DNA of 64,000 nucleotides from Turbatrix aceti (GCA_963969345.1 OZ017766.1:8370001-8434000); one strand, 5' to 3'; positions 1-9,930 are shown, numbered from the stretch's first letter. The notes: generated by a model not told the origin, from the sequence alone. Translations and numbers: made by a program.

Positions 1-218
1 CATCTGATTTTTTGTCCAACTGAGGTCTGTGCTTTGGGCTGTAAATAAATTTCGGATAATTCGGTGAGTTTTTGGGTTTAATGAAGTATGGGAATCTAAA
101 TACATAATTTCTTTCAGTTGTTTTAGGTTTTTGTAAGTTTTTTTTTTTAAAGCGGGTAAGATATTTTTGTAACGTTTTTATAAAACAAAAGCAAAACAAC
201 GCATTTTCCTGATTACAG

Positions 219-380
219 ATTCCGTACTACGTCTACGAGTCGGCGAAGCGGCTACAACTTGCTGAACGGAAATCGGACGATGCTAGTTGCACTGCCGTCG
301 ACAACGTTGCGTACTGCAGCGATAGAGTATCAACTAGCGCACCGGTAAAAGCTGCAAATTCACCTATCAGGCCAGTTTAA
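219..380 (+). CDS. Putative last coding exon of an unidentified gene
   Basis: An acceptor (TTACAG) at 213-218 opens a 53-codon frame that ends in TAA at 378-380. The frame begins IPYYVYESAKRLQL and ends in a Ser/Ala-rich tail. It would suit the cytoplasmic tail of a larger protein whose other exons lie before the window start. A second frame over the same bases is also open for most of its length (ending LAHR), so the frame choice is uncertain. Possible donors at 64 and 133 suggest further small upstream exons, but I could not settle their phase. No family recognised. Confidence 0.3.
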   Translation: MPYYVYESAKRLQLAERKSDDASCTAVDNVAYCSDRVSTSAPVKAANSPIRPV

Positions 381-853
381 AAATGGGGTTAGACGCATAT
401 CATGGCATCCACAGCTTTCGCTTTATTCTGGTAGCCAAGATAGCTTTGAAGGGTGTAAATCAATTTGTATTTTGGGCGGTCGAAAACCCTGATTTTAGGG
501 TATTTATATGTGATTTTTGAAAAAAAAAACCCCGTTTCTGTACAGAAATCACGGGTTTACAGATGAAATACAGACAGAAACAGGGTCAGTACAGACAACT
601 TACAGATTCCGTACAGATGAGTTACAGATTATGTACAGACACAGAGTCTTAAATAAAATATTCTGTTTTTTTGTCTGTATTTCACTCTGTACAGAGTCTG
701 TAAAATCTCTTTACAGATTACCTTGGGAAAAACGCCTAAAATGAATTCAAACGACCAAACACGAACCTTGCACACGCACCGAAACCCGTTTCTAGACGAT
801 CGCACACAAATCACCCTTCCCTCAAAATTATCTTGTTTGTAAAAACTTCTCTT
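381..853. other. Intergenic stretch with TACAGA-rich repeats
   Basis: No convincing gene. From about 535 to 720 the motif TACAGA(T/C) recurs roughly ten times at irregular spacing, which accounts for the short open frames on both strands here. The rest is AT-rich and unremarkable. Confidence 0.5.
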
Positions 854-1717
854 TTACCATTCACAAAACAAACAAACAAAGTTGCCACAATATATCAGGT
901 CAAATTCATTTTTTGGCTGAATGATTTCGTTATGTTCTTCCTCGGTAATTTTCTGGATGGCTTCAGGATTGGGCTGGAAGGACTGTGGTTGTTCGTCTGG
1001 CTTTTCCTCGGCTCGATCGACCATTGCCTTTGCAGAAGACGTCACAGGAATTTCTTGGACGTCGTAATCGCAATCCTCGACAACGAAAGTATCGGGTAGA
1101 GGTTTGGTGCTGGTTAGAAAAACGGATCCACCGTCAATCTTGAGCCGACACGTGACACAGTTTCCCTCGGAGGTCGCTGAAACGTCGAAGAGTGCCGCGA
1201 CGAGAAAGTTACCGTCAAATCGGTAGTTAGAGTGGACGTCTACATATGAGGTGGTAGAGATCGGTTGCTTGCTAGACGAATTCAGCATACTGTTCGGCGT
1301 TCGGACCGGGACGAAATTTTTTCACCAATGGGTCGCCGAGGAGGAATAGGTTTATAGAGAAACCGTCTAAAAAATGAAAGTGAAAATAGGGAAAAATGTG
1401 AAAAGTACATACTGAGCTTGCCCTTGGGCTGAACGCCAGAAATTTTGACGCGGGGTAGGCTCAGCAAATCCAGTTGGTGAGGGCGTCGTAAAGTCCTAGT
1501 CGAGTTTATGCCAGGCCAAAGTTCCGAAGTCTTGAAGTCCGTGGAGTTTCCTTTTTGATATGAAGTGGGAATAGCAAAGGCACGTATATCATTGGTAAAA
1601 GTGACGATAAAATCGGGCTGAAAAAAACGAACTAAATGGGTTTTCAACTACGAGAAAAAAACTCACAGTGACACCATTAGCCTTTATGAATTCTTGAACG
1701 CCCTTGATGCAACCCAT
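854..1717 (-). CDS. Unidentified three-exon gene with an apparent one-base frameshift
   Basis: Exons 1717-1667 (starts MGCIKGVQEF), 1617-1413 and 1366 downward are joined by short introns with GTGAGT and GTATGT donors and TTTTCAG/TTTTTAG acceptors, and the phases match. In this frame the protein stops at TAG 1274-1272, shortly after LLGDPLVKK. A second frame that overlaps the end stays open from just after the six-base A run (T run on +, 1317-1322) to 854. It encodes a further 140 or so residues with normal composition and an acidic tail (EEKPDEQPQS). One base less in the A run would join the two frames. This suggests a sequencing error, a recent mutation or, less likely, recoding. GFSINL recalls a galectin strand, but the rest does not fit, so no function is assigned. 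Confidence 0.55.
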
Positions 1718-1987
1718 TGACACGGTTATTCCAGAATCGATGCAGTTGAAAATGTGTTAAAAAGCTTGGTCTCTCCTCAATGTCACAGCAAAATGCCAAA
1801 ACAAAAGAAAATTATTTGAATGCCGAAAACTGCCGCTGAATACATTCACACACACTCGCCTTTTTTTGGGGGAAAAATCAAAAAAATATGGATTTCAAGT
1901 GTTTTCGCAACGAAAATTTTTCACGCGGGAAAATTGAGAGTTGACTTTTTTGTTTTGTTTCTGGCTTTTGTTTTTTGCAGTGCCGCA

Positions 1988-2724
1988 ATGTCTTCAGAAA
2001 CCCCAGCACAAGTCCAGAAAGTGAAATCCCGAATGCTGTACAACATTGGCATTCTGGAGCAATGGGCTAAGAATGTCGACGAAACGATCGAATTCGCTGT
2101 CGATAGCGATGAGGTTTTTCATTTTTTTTTTATTTTGACAATGTTTACGTCCAGTTTTTTGTTTTACAGGTTTACCAACGCGTTGACGGCAACGAAAAGC
2201 CCATGACGCGTTCCCAGCTCTTTTCTGTCCTCGAACAACCTACGATGCTCATCAGATCGCAGGCAAATACCGATGACCTGCCATCCGACATGAAAGATCG
2301 CGTTCAACGGCACAATGACAACTTTGAACGACTCTACGCTGCTGGACACGATTTTTCGACGGTTTTTAACGGTGCTACCGAACCAACCTTCTCTCAACCT
2401 GATAAAAAGACTGTCAAAATTGTGAACGAAAATTTATACGAACAAATGCCGGAAGAAAATCCAAATCCCGAGCTTGAAGATGATGATCCGAGTGAGGGAG
2501 ATATCACCCTGGATAGATCGGGACTCGACCCACTGGAGGACGTACCTGAGTCTTCTTCTTCACCACCGGCATCCAAAGCCAAGAAAAAGTCGCCGAAATC
2601 GGTTCTGCATAAAACAGCGACTCGCGGAGTGCAGAAGAAACGTGAAAAACGACGATCAACTGGTGCTACCGAGACTGGCAGAGTGCTCAGGCCACGAAAT
2701 GTGGAGACAAATTACTGTCTGTGA
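1988..2724 (+). CDS. Unidentified two-exon gene, basic C-terminus
   Basis: Exon 1 is 1988-2113 and exon 2 is 2170-2724, giving 226 residues. The ATG lies seven bases after a strong acceptor (TTTTTTGCAG), which looks like a trans-splicing or 5'UTR splice site and decides the start. The donor is the unusual GTTTTT; exon 1 ends ...VDSDE and exon 2 continues VYQRVDGNEKP in frame. The N-terminal half (about 1-110) looks helical, the middle is acidic (ELEDDDPSEGD), and the last 60 residues are rich in Lys/Arg/Ser, as in nuclear or chromatin-bound proteins. No family recognised. Confidence 0.7.
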
Positions 2725-2867
2725 TTTTGTTACTTCCCGGGTACATTGTTTTTTTTTTACGATATTTTTGGAATTTTTATTACTGTACTTTCTTTGAAAA
2801 TTGTTATTTTTCACATTTTTTGAACGTAAACTGACATTACTTTTTTTTGTTTTTTGTTCTTGTCGTT

Positions 2868-2966
2868 CCAAACACCACCGGAAGCACGAGTCGGACGAGA
2901 AACGGAGATCATGGTGCTGTTCTTGTGGGGAGGAGTCGGGCGTGGAGAAAGTGTTGGATTGAAAAT
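2868..2966 (-). pseudogene. Degenerate fragment of the secreted RPTRASGGV repeat family
   Basis: On the minus strand this stretch reads RPTPPHKNSTMISVSRPTRA and then SGGV, nearly identical to an internal segment of the 4205-4786 gene. It has no signal peptide, start or C-terminal helix around it. It is a relic of a third family member next to the intact pair, lying just downstream of the 1988-2724 gene. Confidence 0.6.
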
Positions 2967-3036
2967 TGTATAACAACGGCAAAATTCATAGAACATCAAT
3001 TAAGCCACCTTGAGATCCGACATGCCGATCATTGCA

Positions 3037-3067
3037 GCAGGAGGTTGAAATGAAGTCAACCTCCTGC
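3037..3067. other. Perfect 12-bp hairpin
   Basis: GCAGGAGGTTGA (3037-3048) pairs perfectly with TCAACCTCCTGC (3056-3067) across a 7-base loop. Position is intergenic between convergent genes. Function unknown; it may shape a 3' end or be a small mobile-element relic. Confidence 0.5.
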
Positions 3068-3244
3068 ATTTCGTACTCTGAAAAATTTTTTTAATTAGCT
3101 AATAATAATTTGAACTAATTAAAATTTCGGTTTTAAATTCCTAAATTTCAGCTATGTACTTTTCCACATTTTTTTTTCAAACTTTATTAAATTCACACAA
3201 TTACATAAGCACAAAAAATTCACACAATTACAGAAGAAGCAGAT

Positions 3245-3841
3245 TTAATTAACAAAGCCATTGATGATCTTGCCAACACGCTTGATCACACTCTTCACAA
3301 ATTTGCCCAAAGCAGAACCAAGACCGCGAGTTGAAGGTGCATCAGCTTCAAGCTGGACTTCTAGTACAGTAAGTTCGGATCGAAGAACGTTCAGCTCGTG
3401 GACAAACCCGGAACCAATGTCGTTAGGGTTCTTGGTGACCGGCTTGGCGCTGGTAGGCTTCGACTGAGGTTTTTGGGTGGTCTTGATTCCACCGGCCGGG
3501 CGAGTGGGGCGGAAAGCGGGGCGCTTCGTGTTGTTGGGACTGATGGAAGGCAAAACTGGAAGTTCCACGGCTTCTTCTGCGAACTCCATGACGCGACCGG
3601 CAGGCTTCGAAACAGGCTTGGCACTGGACGGCTTCGCGGAAGGCTTCGGGGTGGTTTTGACGCCACCGGAAGCACGAGTCGGACGCAAAGTCGGCTTGAC
3701 GTAAGGTGATTTTGTGATAGTGGAATTCTTCGCTGCAGGAGTCGAGCGATAGGCAGGACGTCGAGAATGGCGACCGAAGAAGTCTTCTTCGCTGGCCACA
3801 ACGGCCAAAACCAAACAGGCTGCGATGATGAACAACTTCAT
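3245..3841 (-). CDS. Small secreted repeat protein with cationic C-terminal helix
   Basis: Single exon, 198 residues. Residues 1-16 (MKLFIIAACLVLAVVA) are a clear signal peptide. Then come a short Arg-rich stretch and two copies of a roughly 30-residue unit, RPTRASGGVKTTPKPS... and RPTRPAGGIKTTQKPQ..., rich in Pro, Thr, Lys and Ser. These are followed by an acidic segment (about 145-172) and a final 25-residue cationic amphipathic segment (LGKFVKSVIKRVGKIING). There are no cysteines in the mature part. The order signal, acidic spacer, cationic terminal helix resembles precursors of membrane-active defence peptides, but that is inference. The gene is transcribed away from its paralogue at 4205; a TATATAAG box lies at 3906-3899. 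Confidence 0.85.
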   Translation of the reverse strand: MKLFIIAACLVLAVVASEEDFFGRHSRRPAYRSTPAAKNSTITKSPYVKPTLRPTRASGGVKTTPKPSAKPSSAKPVSKPAGRVMEFAEEAVELPVLPSISPNNTKRPAFRPTRPAGGIKTTQKPQSKPTSAKPVTKNPNDIGSGFVHELNVLRSELTVLEVQLEADAPSTRGLGSALGKFVKSVIKRVGKIINGFVN

Positions 3842-4204
3842 ATTTATTGTAGAATGAGTGACTTCTGTGAAGCTTGGTTACCGAGTTCATCGGTACAACT
3901 TATATACAGAGCGCTGACCGCTGCATACTACCGCGACATTGATAAAAGTCAGTTCATAAAAATTTACTTTGTTGGCTGATAACGAATGTATTTCGCATAC
4001 GCACTTTATTTACAAAATATGTATTTCTTTTAAAAATGTGTGTTTAAAAATTCATATAGCCGCCTGCTAAATAAATAGTAAAAAGTAATGGATCTTATCA
4101 AAAGTTTGTAATTTTGTATTTTTAAATACTTTTACTGAACGATATATAAGCTGTCTTTCTTTCAACTATACTTCACTGAACTTGGTAGTCACTCATTCTA
4201 CAAT
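3842..4204. promoter_or_regulatory. Bidirectional promoter of the paralogous secreted pair
   Basis: A TATATAAG box is present on each side, at 3906-3899 (minus) and 4143-4150 (plus), each about 55-60 bases before the respective ATG. Both leaders contain the same AGTCACTCATTCTACAAT just before the start codon. This supports a recent inverted duplication and shared control. Confidence 0.7.
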
Positions 4205-4786
4205 ATGAAGTTGTTCATCATCGCAGCCTGTTTGGTTTTGGCCGTTGTGGCCATCGAAGAAGACTTTTTCGGTCACCGTTCTCGACGCCCCGCCTATCGC
4301 TCGACTCCCATAGCGAAGAATTCCACTGTCACAAAGTCACCTTACGTCAAGCCGATTTCGAAGCGCCCTCTCGAGTTCGTTGAAGCAGAATTCGAAGTCA
4401 AAGAAGCTGTCCTGGAAGACCGTCTCGCTACTCCCTCCCGGCGCCCGACAGCTCGACCCCGCCCGACTCCTCCCCACAAGAACATCACCTTGATCCCCAT
4501 TTCTCGTCCGACTCGTGCTTCCGGTGGTGTCAAAACGACGCCCAAGCCCTCCTCGAAGCCGTCCAGCGTCAAGCCAGTCACCAAACGAGCCGCTTTCGTG
4601 GAATCCAAAAACATCGCACTTCACAAAGGTCTCGTCGGCGATCTGGAAGTCCTGGAAACTGACCTGACCATGCTCAAGTCCGAACTGAACAAAAGTGAGA
4701 CGCGTGCCAGTGCCGGACAAAAGGTGATGGATGTCATCAAGATAGTGCTCGAAATTGCCAAAAAGATCATTGGTATCCTGATTTGA
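4205..4786 (+). CDS. Secreted paralogue of the 3245-3841 protein
   Basis: Single exon, 193 residues. The signal peptide is nearly identical to its partner (MKLFIIAACLVLAVVA). The mature part keeps one RPTRASGGVKTTPKPS unit, preceded by an acidic insert (VEAEFEVKEAVLED) and RPRPTPPHKN. The acidic spacer (about 140-168) is kept, and the C-terminal helix is replaced by a more hydrophobic Lys/Ile version (VIKIVLEIAKKIIGILI). An AATAAA lies at about 4861. The C-terminal segment has changed much more than the signal peptide and leader, a pattern expected for fast-evolving effectors or defence proteins; function not known. Confidence 0.85.
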   Translation: MKLFIIAACLVLAVVAIEEDFFGHRSRRPAYRSTPIAKNSTVTKSPYVKPISKRPLEFVEAEFEVKEAVLEDRLATPSRRPTARPRPTPPHKNITLIPISRPTRASGGVKTTPKPSSKPSSVKPVTKRAAFVESKNIALHKGLVGDLEVLETDLTMLKSELNKSETRASAGQKVMDVIKIVLEIAKKIIGILI

Positions 4787-4886
4787 GTCGGACAACTTTT
4801 TTGAGACTCTTTTTTTTGTGAACTTTGTATAATTTTTTTGTAATTTTGATTTTCGATTTGGAATAAATTGATGTAAAAAAATTGAG

Positions 4887-5080
4887 TTCGAATCAGGGAT
4901 GGGCGAACGTTCGTGTTCGTTCGAGAACAGATTTGCTTTGTTCGAGTTCGTTCGCGAACAAAGATAAATTTTCCGAACAGATAAAATGAACAAAAATTTA
5001 GGTAAAATCAGTTTAATGGTGCCGAAATTGATGTACATAATTTTTCCAAAAATGGCAAATAGTTTCAATTGCTTTTTCGG
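4887..5080. repeat. GTTCG foldback repeat, truncated copy
   Basis: Begins CAGGGATGGGCGAACG at 4894, continues with GTTCGTGTTCGTTCG, and includes the family's core (AAATCAGTTTAATGGTGCCG). It is the 5' half only. Other copies are at 15756-16160, 17228-17705, 19685-20125 and 59405-59865. The CAGGGA end is typical of hAT-type non-autonomous elements. Confidence 0.6.
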
Positions 5081-5206
5081 TAATAAAAAGTAGTTTTAAT
5101 GTATTAAAACTGATTTTTTTATTGTGAATCATGTGAGTCTTGAAATAGATTTTGTATGGGATATAAGTGAACGCATGCCAAAAATCAATTCGGGTTGTTG
5201 TTCCAG

Positions 5207-6676
5207 CTACCGCCATTGTTTATTATAAATATCAAAGTAGTGCTTCGTTTCCGCCGGAGCCGGTGAAACAATTATAACCGGATTCTTTTTATAACGTTTC
5301 ATAAAAAATATTGTTAAATGTCCGCGAAGACGTTTAGAAAGTAAAAAACTGGACGCAACGTACAATAGACCGTAAAATGCCGATAGTGAACGTATGGCGT
5401 GCTGGAAAATAAACATTTGTTAGCAATTTAAATATTACATGTTTACTTATTTATTTAAATCTTACCAATTCTATATTCGAAAAAGAAATATCAAAAAACG
5501 CAATATCCCAGGAAACCTTATTTTCCCATGTTACGCTGACAAATTTGATTACAAAAAACAAAACTGCGTGAATTGCAATAATTTTTGTGATTTGAGCGTT
5601 TTCAATTTGCTGATAACGCCGGGTGAGATGTCGTTGGCGCCCGGGTTCAAAGGATGTCTTTCTGTTTTTAAAATACAGAATTCCTGACGTACTGGCTGAG
5701 ATTATGCATCCGAAAACGATAGGAAAGAGTTCGAATTTGAGTCCCCAATAACTTCGGGGATTCGGTATCCATTCGCATCCAGGCATAGTTAATGCTATGT
5801 AATAAATACTTTTTGTCTTTACAAACGATATAAACAATCGCACAAAATATACGCTGAATATTAACTGAAACAGGTAAAATTTTGAAATGCAGGTTGAAAT
5901 GTAAAAAAATGTAAAAAAAATGAAAATTTTTACACTTAAAAAAAATGCAGGTGAACAAATGTGAAAAACATTTAAAAAAATGTAAAAAAAACAAACGTGA
6001 AAAAAATGCATAATTTTTTAAATTAAAAAAAATGCAGGTGAACGAAAGTTAAAAAAAATTTTTTTTTTTATTTAAAAAAAAACGTAAAAAAAAAGTTTAT
6101 CTTTTTACTTTAAAAAAATGTAAAACGTAATACAAAAAAAATATGTAACTCACCGGAATCACCAAAATCCCAAAAGTTGCCACCTTACTTTTCTTGTTCT
6201 CATAAAACCGTCCAAAAACGGTAGCTGCGAGTCGTTCGGCTACAGTAGTCAACAAAATTGCAGCGGAAACGTTATCCATTAAATTATTGAAATAATAAGC
6301 ATTCATGCAATAGGATACTTTTTTTCAGATATTGGCACGAAGATGATCCGTCATCTAAGATGACAGATACAAGAACGTTAATAATATCGAACATTTTTTG
6401 TCCACAAATGACAATTCGTGTCAGCGTGTATTCCATGAGTAAAGCTTTGAGATTACGGTGGAGAAGAGAATTAAACAGACAACAAAAAAAGTATAACAAT
6501 AATGCTGACATACAGAAAAGTTCGAGAATTAGCTTGGAAGATGTAATTATAATTATATTTCGTGAATGAACGTTTTCCATGACTTCGGAATATCCGGTAA
6601 GGTATACCTTAATGGGAGTTGTTACGGAAACAGAATTGGTTTCATTTTCATTTTCGGTGGACGCGGTGTAATTCAT
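5207..6676 (-). pseudogene. Sre-like chemoreceptor copy A, frameshifted in exon 1
   Basis: Exons 6676-6154, 5864-5466 and 5401-5207. Exon 1 carries the leading helices, exon 2 the loop with RRYQQIENAQ and two helices, and exon 3 the last helix and QHYFDIYNKQWR. In exon 1 a run of seven Ts (plus strand, 6319-6325) replaces six in the near-identical copy B at 9409-9930. This shifts the frame after SSCQYLKK, and the receptor reading resumes in another frame (YYFNNLMDNVS...ERLAATVFGRFYE). All splice sites are intact, so this is either a very young pseudogene or a homopolymer error. The true ATG is at 6676 (MNYTAS), behind a leader conserved among paralogues. Confidence 0.75.
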
Positions 6677-6691
6677 GACACTTTTAACCAC

Positions 6692-6956
6692 AAATTATTT
6701 TTCTACTGCTCGAGCTGGAAACATTTTGCACTACTTTTATTTTCTTCCGGACAAGAGGTGTAACACCTGTAACACAATGTGCATACATAAGTACATGATA
6801 AATAATAAAATTTGTACAACACAAATTGAATAACACAAATGCAGTTTTTTTTTAAATTGCTACTTGCAGCGCAGCGTTTCTTTGAAGGTTAATTACGTTC
6901 TTTGAGGTCAGGTTTGCCCAACAAAACTGCAGCTATGAGTACTTTCTAAATATTTA
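6692..6956. other. Upstream region of receptor copy A
   Basis: No gene. The first 25 bases hold the leader block GACACTTTTAACCACAAAT (minus-strand sense), also found before other receptor genes. The whole interval is duplicated with few changes at 9946-10210. Confidence 0.6.
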
Positions 6957-7186
6957 TTAACCCCATTGTTTATTATAAATATCAAAATAGTGCTGCGTTT
7001 CAGCCCAAAAAGGGGATGCATAAATTGCTCAATGCATAAATATTTATTTTCATGTTTTGTTGCCCAGTAATCTCTTGAGACGAGCCCGGATTCACATCCG
7101 TAAAGTGAACTTGTCCGGCTATCAATGCCATTTTTATGAACATCCATACAAAGTATGAGCTGAGTACTAGCTGAAAAAAAGTGCAT
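6957..7186 (-). pseudogene. Chimeric receptor relic: start of exon 2 joined to end of exon 3
   Basis: The right part (about 7030-7170) matches the beginning of receptor exon 2 (FVWMFIKMALIAGQV) but has lost about ten bases relative to the copy at 11111-11277, which breaks the frame. The left part (6957-7008) encodes the C-terminal end (QHYFDIYNKQW). Everything between is deleted. The junction near 7011 is the empty site of the foldback element found at 10266-11104 in the duplicate. Confidence 0.7.
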
Positions 7187-7690
7187 CCAAAAAAGCCAAA
7201 AAAATCGTTTTAGTAATGTGTTACTTGATAATACTTTATTTTACTAAATACAAGTGATATATTACTTTCCTACAAGTAATATATTCTTTTCGTGCAAGCA
7301 ATAGTGCGAAATCTTTTTTGTGTGTAAAAAAAATTTTTTTCGGCACGATCAGCTTTATTTCACTTTTTTTGAGATGTGGTTTCATTTGCTGCTTTTTGGT
7401 ACCGCGTGCCAATTATCATTTCAAGCGTAAGTTTGTTTATTTTTCATTAAAAGTTTGTAAGTAAAAAAGTGATGCATAAATAAATTGCTCAATGCATTTG
7501 GTCACATTTTTTTCCAGCTAACCGGAAATGTGCTTTTTATGACGCAAGCAGTAACAAAATTAGTGTCACGGGATTTAATTTAAAAAAAAAACACGTATAG
7601 AAAATGTCAGTGCAATCAAATGAGTTCAAAGTACCATCAATTTTTTTTTTTTCGTTAAAGGTTATTAAATAATTTTTTCAACCAAAATTG
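7187..7690. repeat. AT-rich spacer with the AAGTGATATATTAC short repeat
   Basis: Holds a roughly 125-base repeat (7200-7320; TTTTAGTAATGTGTTACTTG and AAGTGATATATTAC) with relatives at 11290-11370, 14790-14925 and 27640-27730. It is partly self-complementary. No gene seen. Confidence 0.5.
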
Positions 7691-7696
7691 GATACG

Positions 7697-8163
7697 CTAA
7701 CGCCATTGTTTATTATAAATATCAAAATAGTGCTGTGACTGATCAGGAATTGGTGACACAGATGTACCTGGATTTTTTCTACTGCATTTTTTAAATAATT
7801 CCGTCAGGTGCATTCGGAGGCGTTTTGACATTAGAAAACTCGATGCAACGTAGAGTAATCCATAAATTGCTGACATTGATCGAATGACGTGCTAAAATGT
7901 TGGCATTTGTTATTGAACATGAAATTTTTTTTTGTATGACTTACAATTCCCATATCGGGAAAGAAATCATTAGACTCAACTTTGACCGTGTAAATATGAT
8001 TTTCCCATTTAACGCTGACAGATTTTAGGACAAAAAATAGAACAGCGTGTACTGCAATAATTTTTGTACTTTGAGCGTTTTCGATTTGTTGGTAACGTCG
8101 GGTGAGATGCCGGGCTTTTCCGGCTTCAAAAGCTGTCTTCCTGTTTTTAAAATACAAAACAAC
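7697..8163 (-). pseudogene. Truncated receptor copy (exon 2 part plus exon 3)
   Basis: Exon 3 (7891-7697) and the 3' part of exon 2 (to 7945) are almost identical to the intact gene at 11535-12699. Homology stops abruptly near 8163 inside exon 2 (after VLYFKNRKTAFEAG, read backwards). Exon 1 and the start of exon 2 are absent, replaced by unrelated sequence. This is the broken edge of a segmental duplication. Confidence 0.75.
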
Positions 8164-8891
8164 GTCTTCCTGTTTTTTTTAAAATATATATTCTAACTAG
8201 GGATTTTTTCTCTTGTACCATGTCGGGGAGGGGGACAGCCGGGAACAAAAGACGGGGAAAATTATTTCTATGTTTAAGAGCCAGTTTGCGAGCTTATTTA
8301 TTTCAGACGACACAGCTGTTTAATTTTTTTAACGCTTAAAAATTGGCACACACCCAAATTTTCCTGCATACCCTATTTATTAGTGAACTTGGCTCTTTTA
8401 TGCCGTCAACTCGGTCAAAAGCATGTTTTCGCGTTCGAGGACAAAAAATAAGTGCGCCGCCCCCCGCGTAAAAGGAGTCATGTTCAAAAATAAGCCCTAA
8501 ATTTTTGTCACTTTTAAAAGCTTGGGCGTGTCCCGAAGATCATTTTAAGCTACTCGGACTCGGTTTGGCATATTTTTTTAGTGACTTACGGCACGTAAAT
8601 ACTTGGTGATCTTAAAATGCCTGCAGGGCAAAACTAACCGATAAAGGGGGCGGACGAAGGGGAACTGATAGAGCTTAATCTCTAATCTTAATTTGATTGT
8701 GTTATTCACGAACGAACCTTTCAATACAGTCGTCGAGAAGCTTCACATGCCGATCCGCTAGCCTATGTCTCCTCTCGTGCTTAGGTCCGTATCCGGAGAG
8801 AATTCTTCTGACGTCATCTCTGATGACTCCGGCATAAATTCCATGCATACAATCACTAGTGACAGATGTCGGTAATTGCATTAGATCGCAT
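8164..8891. other. Unmatched sequence between duplication breakpoint and gap
   Basis: Composition differs from the array: a GC-richer, G-rich stretch near 8220-8260 and patches such as GCGCCGCCCCCCGCG. No open frame, RNA gene or repeat match within the window. It may be part of a mobile element cut by the gap. Confidence 0.35.
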
Positions 8892-9091
8892 NNNNNNNNN
8901 NNNNNNNNNNNNNNNNNNNNNNNNNNNNNNNNNNNNNNNNNNNNNNNNNNNNNNNNNNNNNNNNNNNNNNNNNNNNNNNNNNNNNNNNNNNNNNNNNNNN
9001 NNNNNNNNNNNNNNNNNNNNNNNNNNNNNNNNNNNNNNNNNNNNNNNNNNNNNNNNNNNNNNNNNNNNNNNNNNNNNNNNNNNNNNNNNNN
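8892..9091. other. Assembly gap, 200 N
   Basis: Exactly 200 Ns, probably a nominal gap length. It removes most of exon 2 and all of exon 3 of receptor copy B. Confidence 0.99.
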
Positions 9092-9930
9092 ATACGCTGA
9101 ATATTAACTGAAACAGGAAAAATTTTGAAATGCAGGTGAGCGAATGTTAAAAAAAACACAAAAAAATGTAAAAAAAAGTAAAATTTTTTACTTTAAAAAA
9201 AATGCAAATGAACAAATGTAAAAAACATCTAAAAAATGTAAAAAAACAAACGTGAAAAAAAATGCGTAATTTTTTAAATTAAAAAAAATGCAGGTGAACG
9301 AAAGCAAAAAAAATTTAAAAAAATATTTAAAAAAAACGTAAAAAAAAGTTTATCTTTTTACTTTTAAAAAAAATGTAAAACGTAATACAAAAAAAATATG
9401 TAACTCACCGGAATCACCAAAATCCCAAAAGTTACCACCCTGCTTCGCTTGTTCTCATAAAACCGTCCAAAAACGGTAGCTGCGAGTCGTTCAGCTACAG
9501 TAGTCAACAAAATTGCAGCGGAAACGTTATCCATTAAATTATTGAAATAATAAGCATTCATGCAATAGGATACTTTTTTCAGATATTGGCACGAAGATGA
9601 CCCGTCATCTAAGATGACAGATACAAGAACGTTAATAATATCGAACATTTTTTGTCCACAAATGACAATTCGTGTCAGCGTGTATTCCATGAGTAAAGCT
9701 TTGAGATTACGGTGGAGAAGAGAATTAAACAGACAACAAAAAAAGTATAACAATAATGCTGACATACAGAAAAGTTCGAGAATTAGCTTGGAAGATGTAA
9801 TTATAATTACATTTCGTGAATGAACGTTTTCCATGACTTCGGAACATCCGGTAAGGTATACCTTACTGGGGGTTGTTACGGAAACAGAATTGGTTTCATT
9901 TCCATTTTCGGTGGACGCGGTGTAATTCAT
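9092..9930 (-). CDS. Sre-like chemoreceptor copy B, 3' part lost in gap
   Basis: Exon 1 is intact (9930-9409, starts MNYTASTENGN). It is preceded by the leader GTGGTTAAAAGTGTC and ends at a GTGAGT donor after VIP. It encodes an N-glycosylation-rich start, the first helix ending LLYFFCCLFN, HRNLKALLMEYTLTR, and the ERLAATVFGRFYE segment. Only the first 16 bases of exon 2 (9107-9092) remain before the gap. It is nearly identical to copy A but lacks its frameshift. Probably a functional receptor if the gap holds the missing exons. Confidence 0.7.

Noticed and set aside
854..1717. Galectin family membership
   Set aside because: Only GFSINL and its surroundings are reminiscent; the sugar-binding residues expected after it cannot be seen.
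4337..5068. 243-residue antisense frame over the secreted 4205 gene
   Set aside because: Mirror of a Pro/Thr-rich coding sequence; no start context and no domain.
8859..9159. Open frames across the N gap
   Set aside because: They consist of undefined residues.
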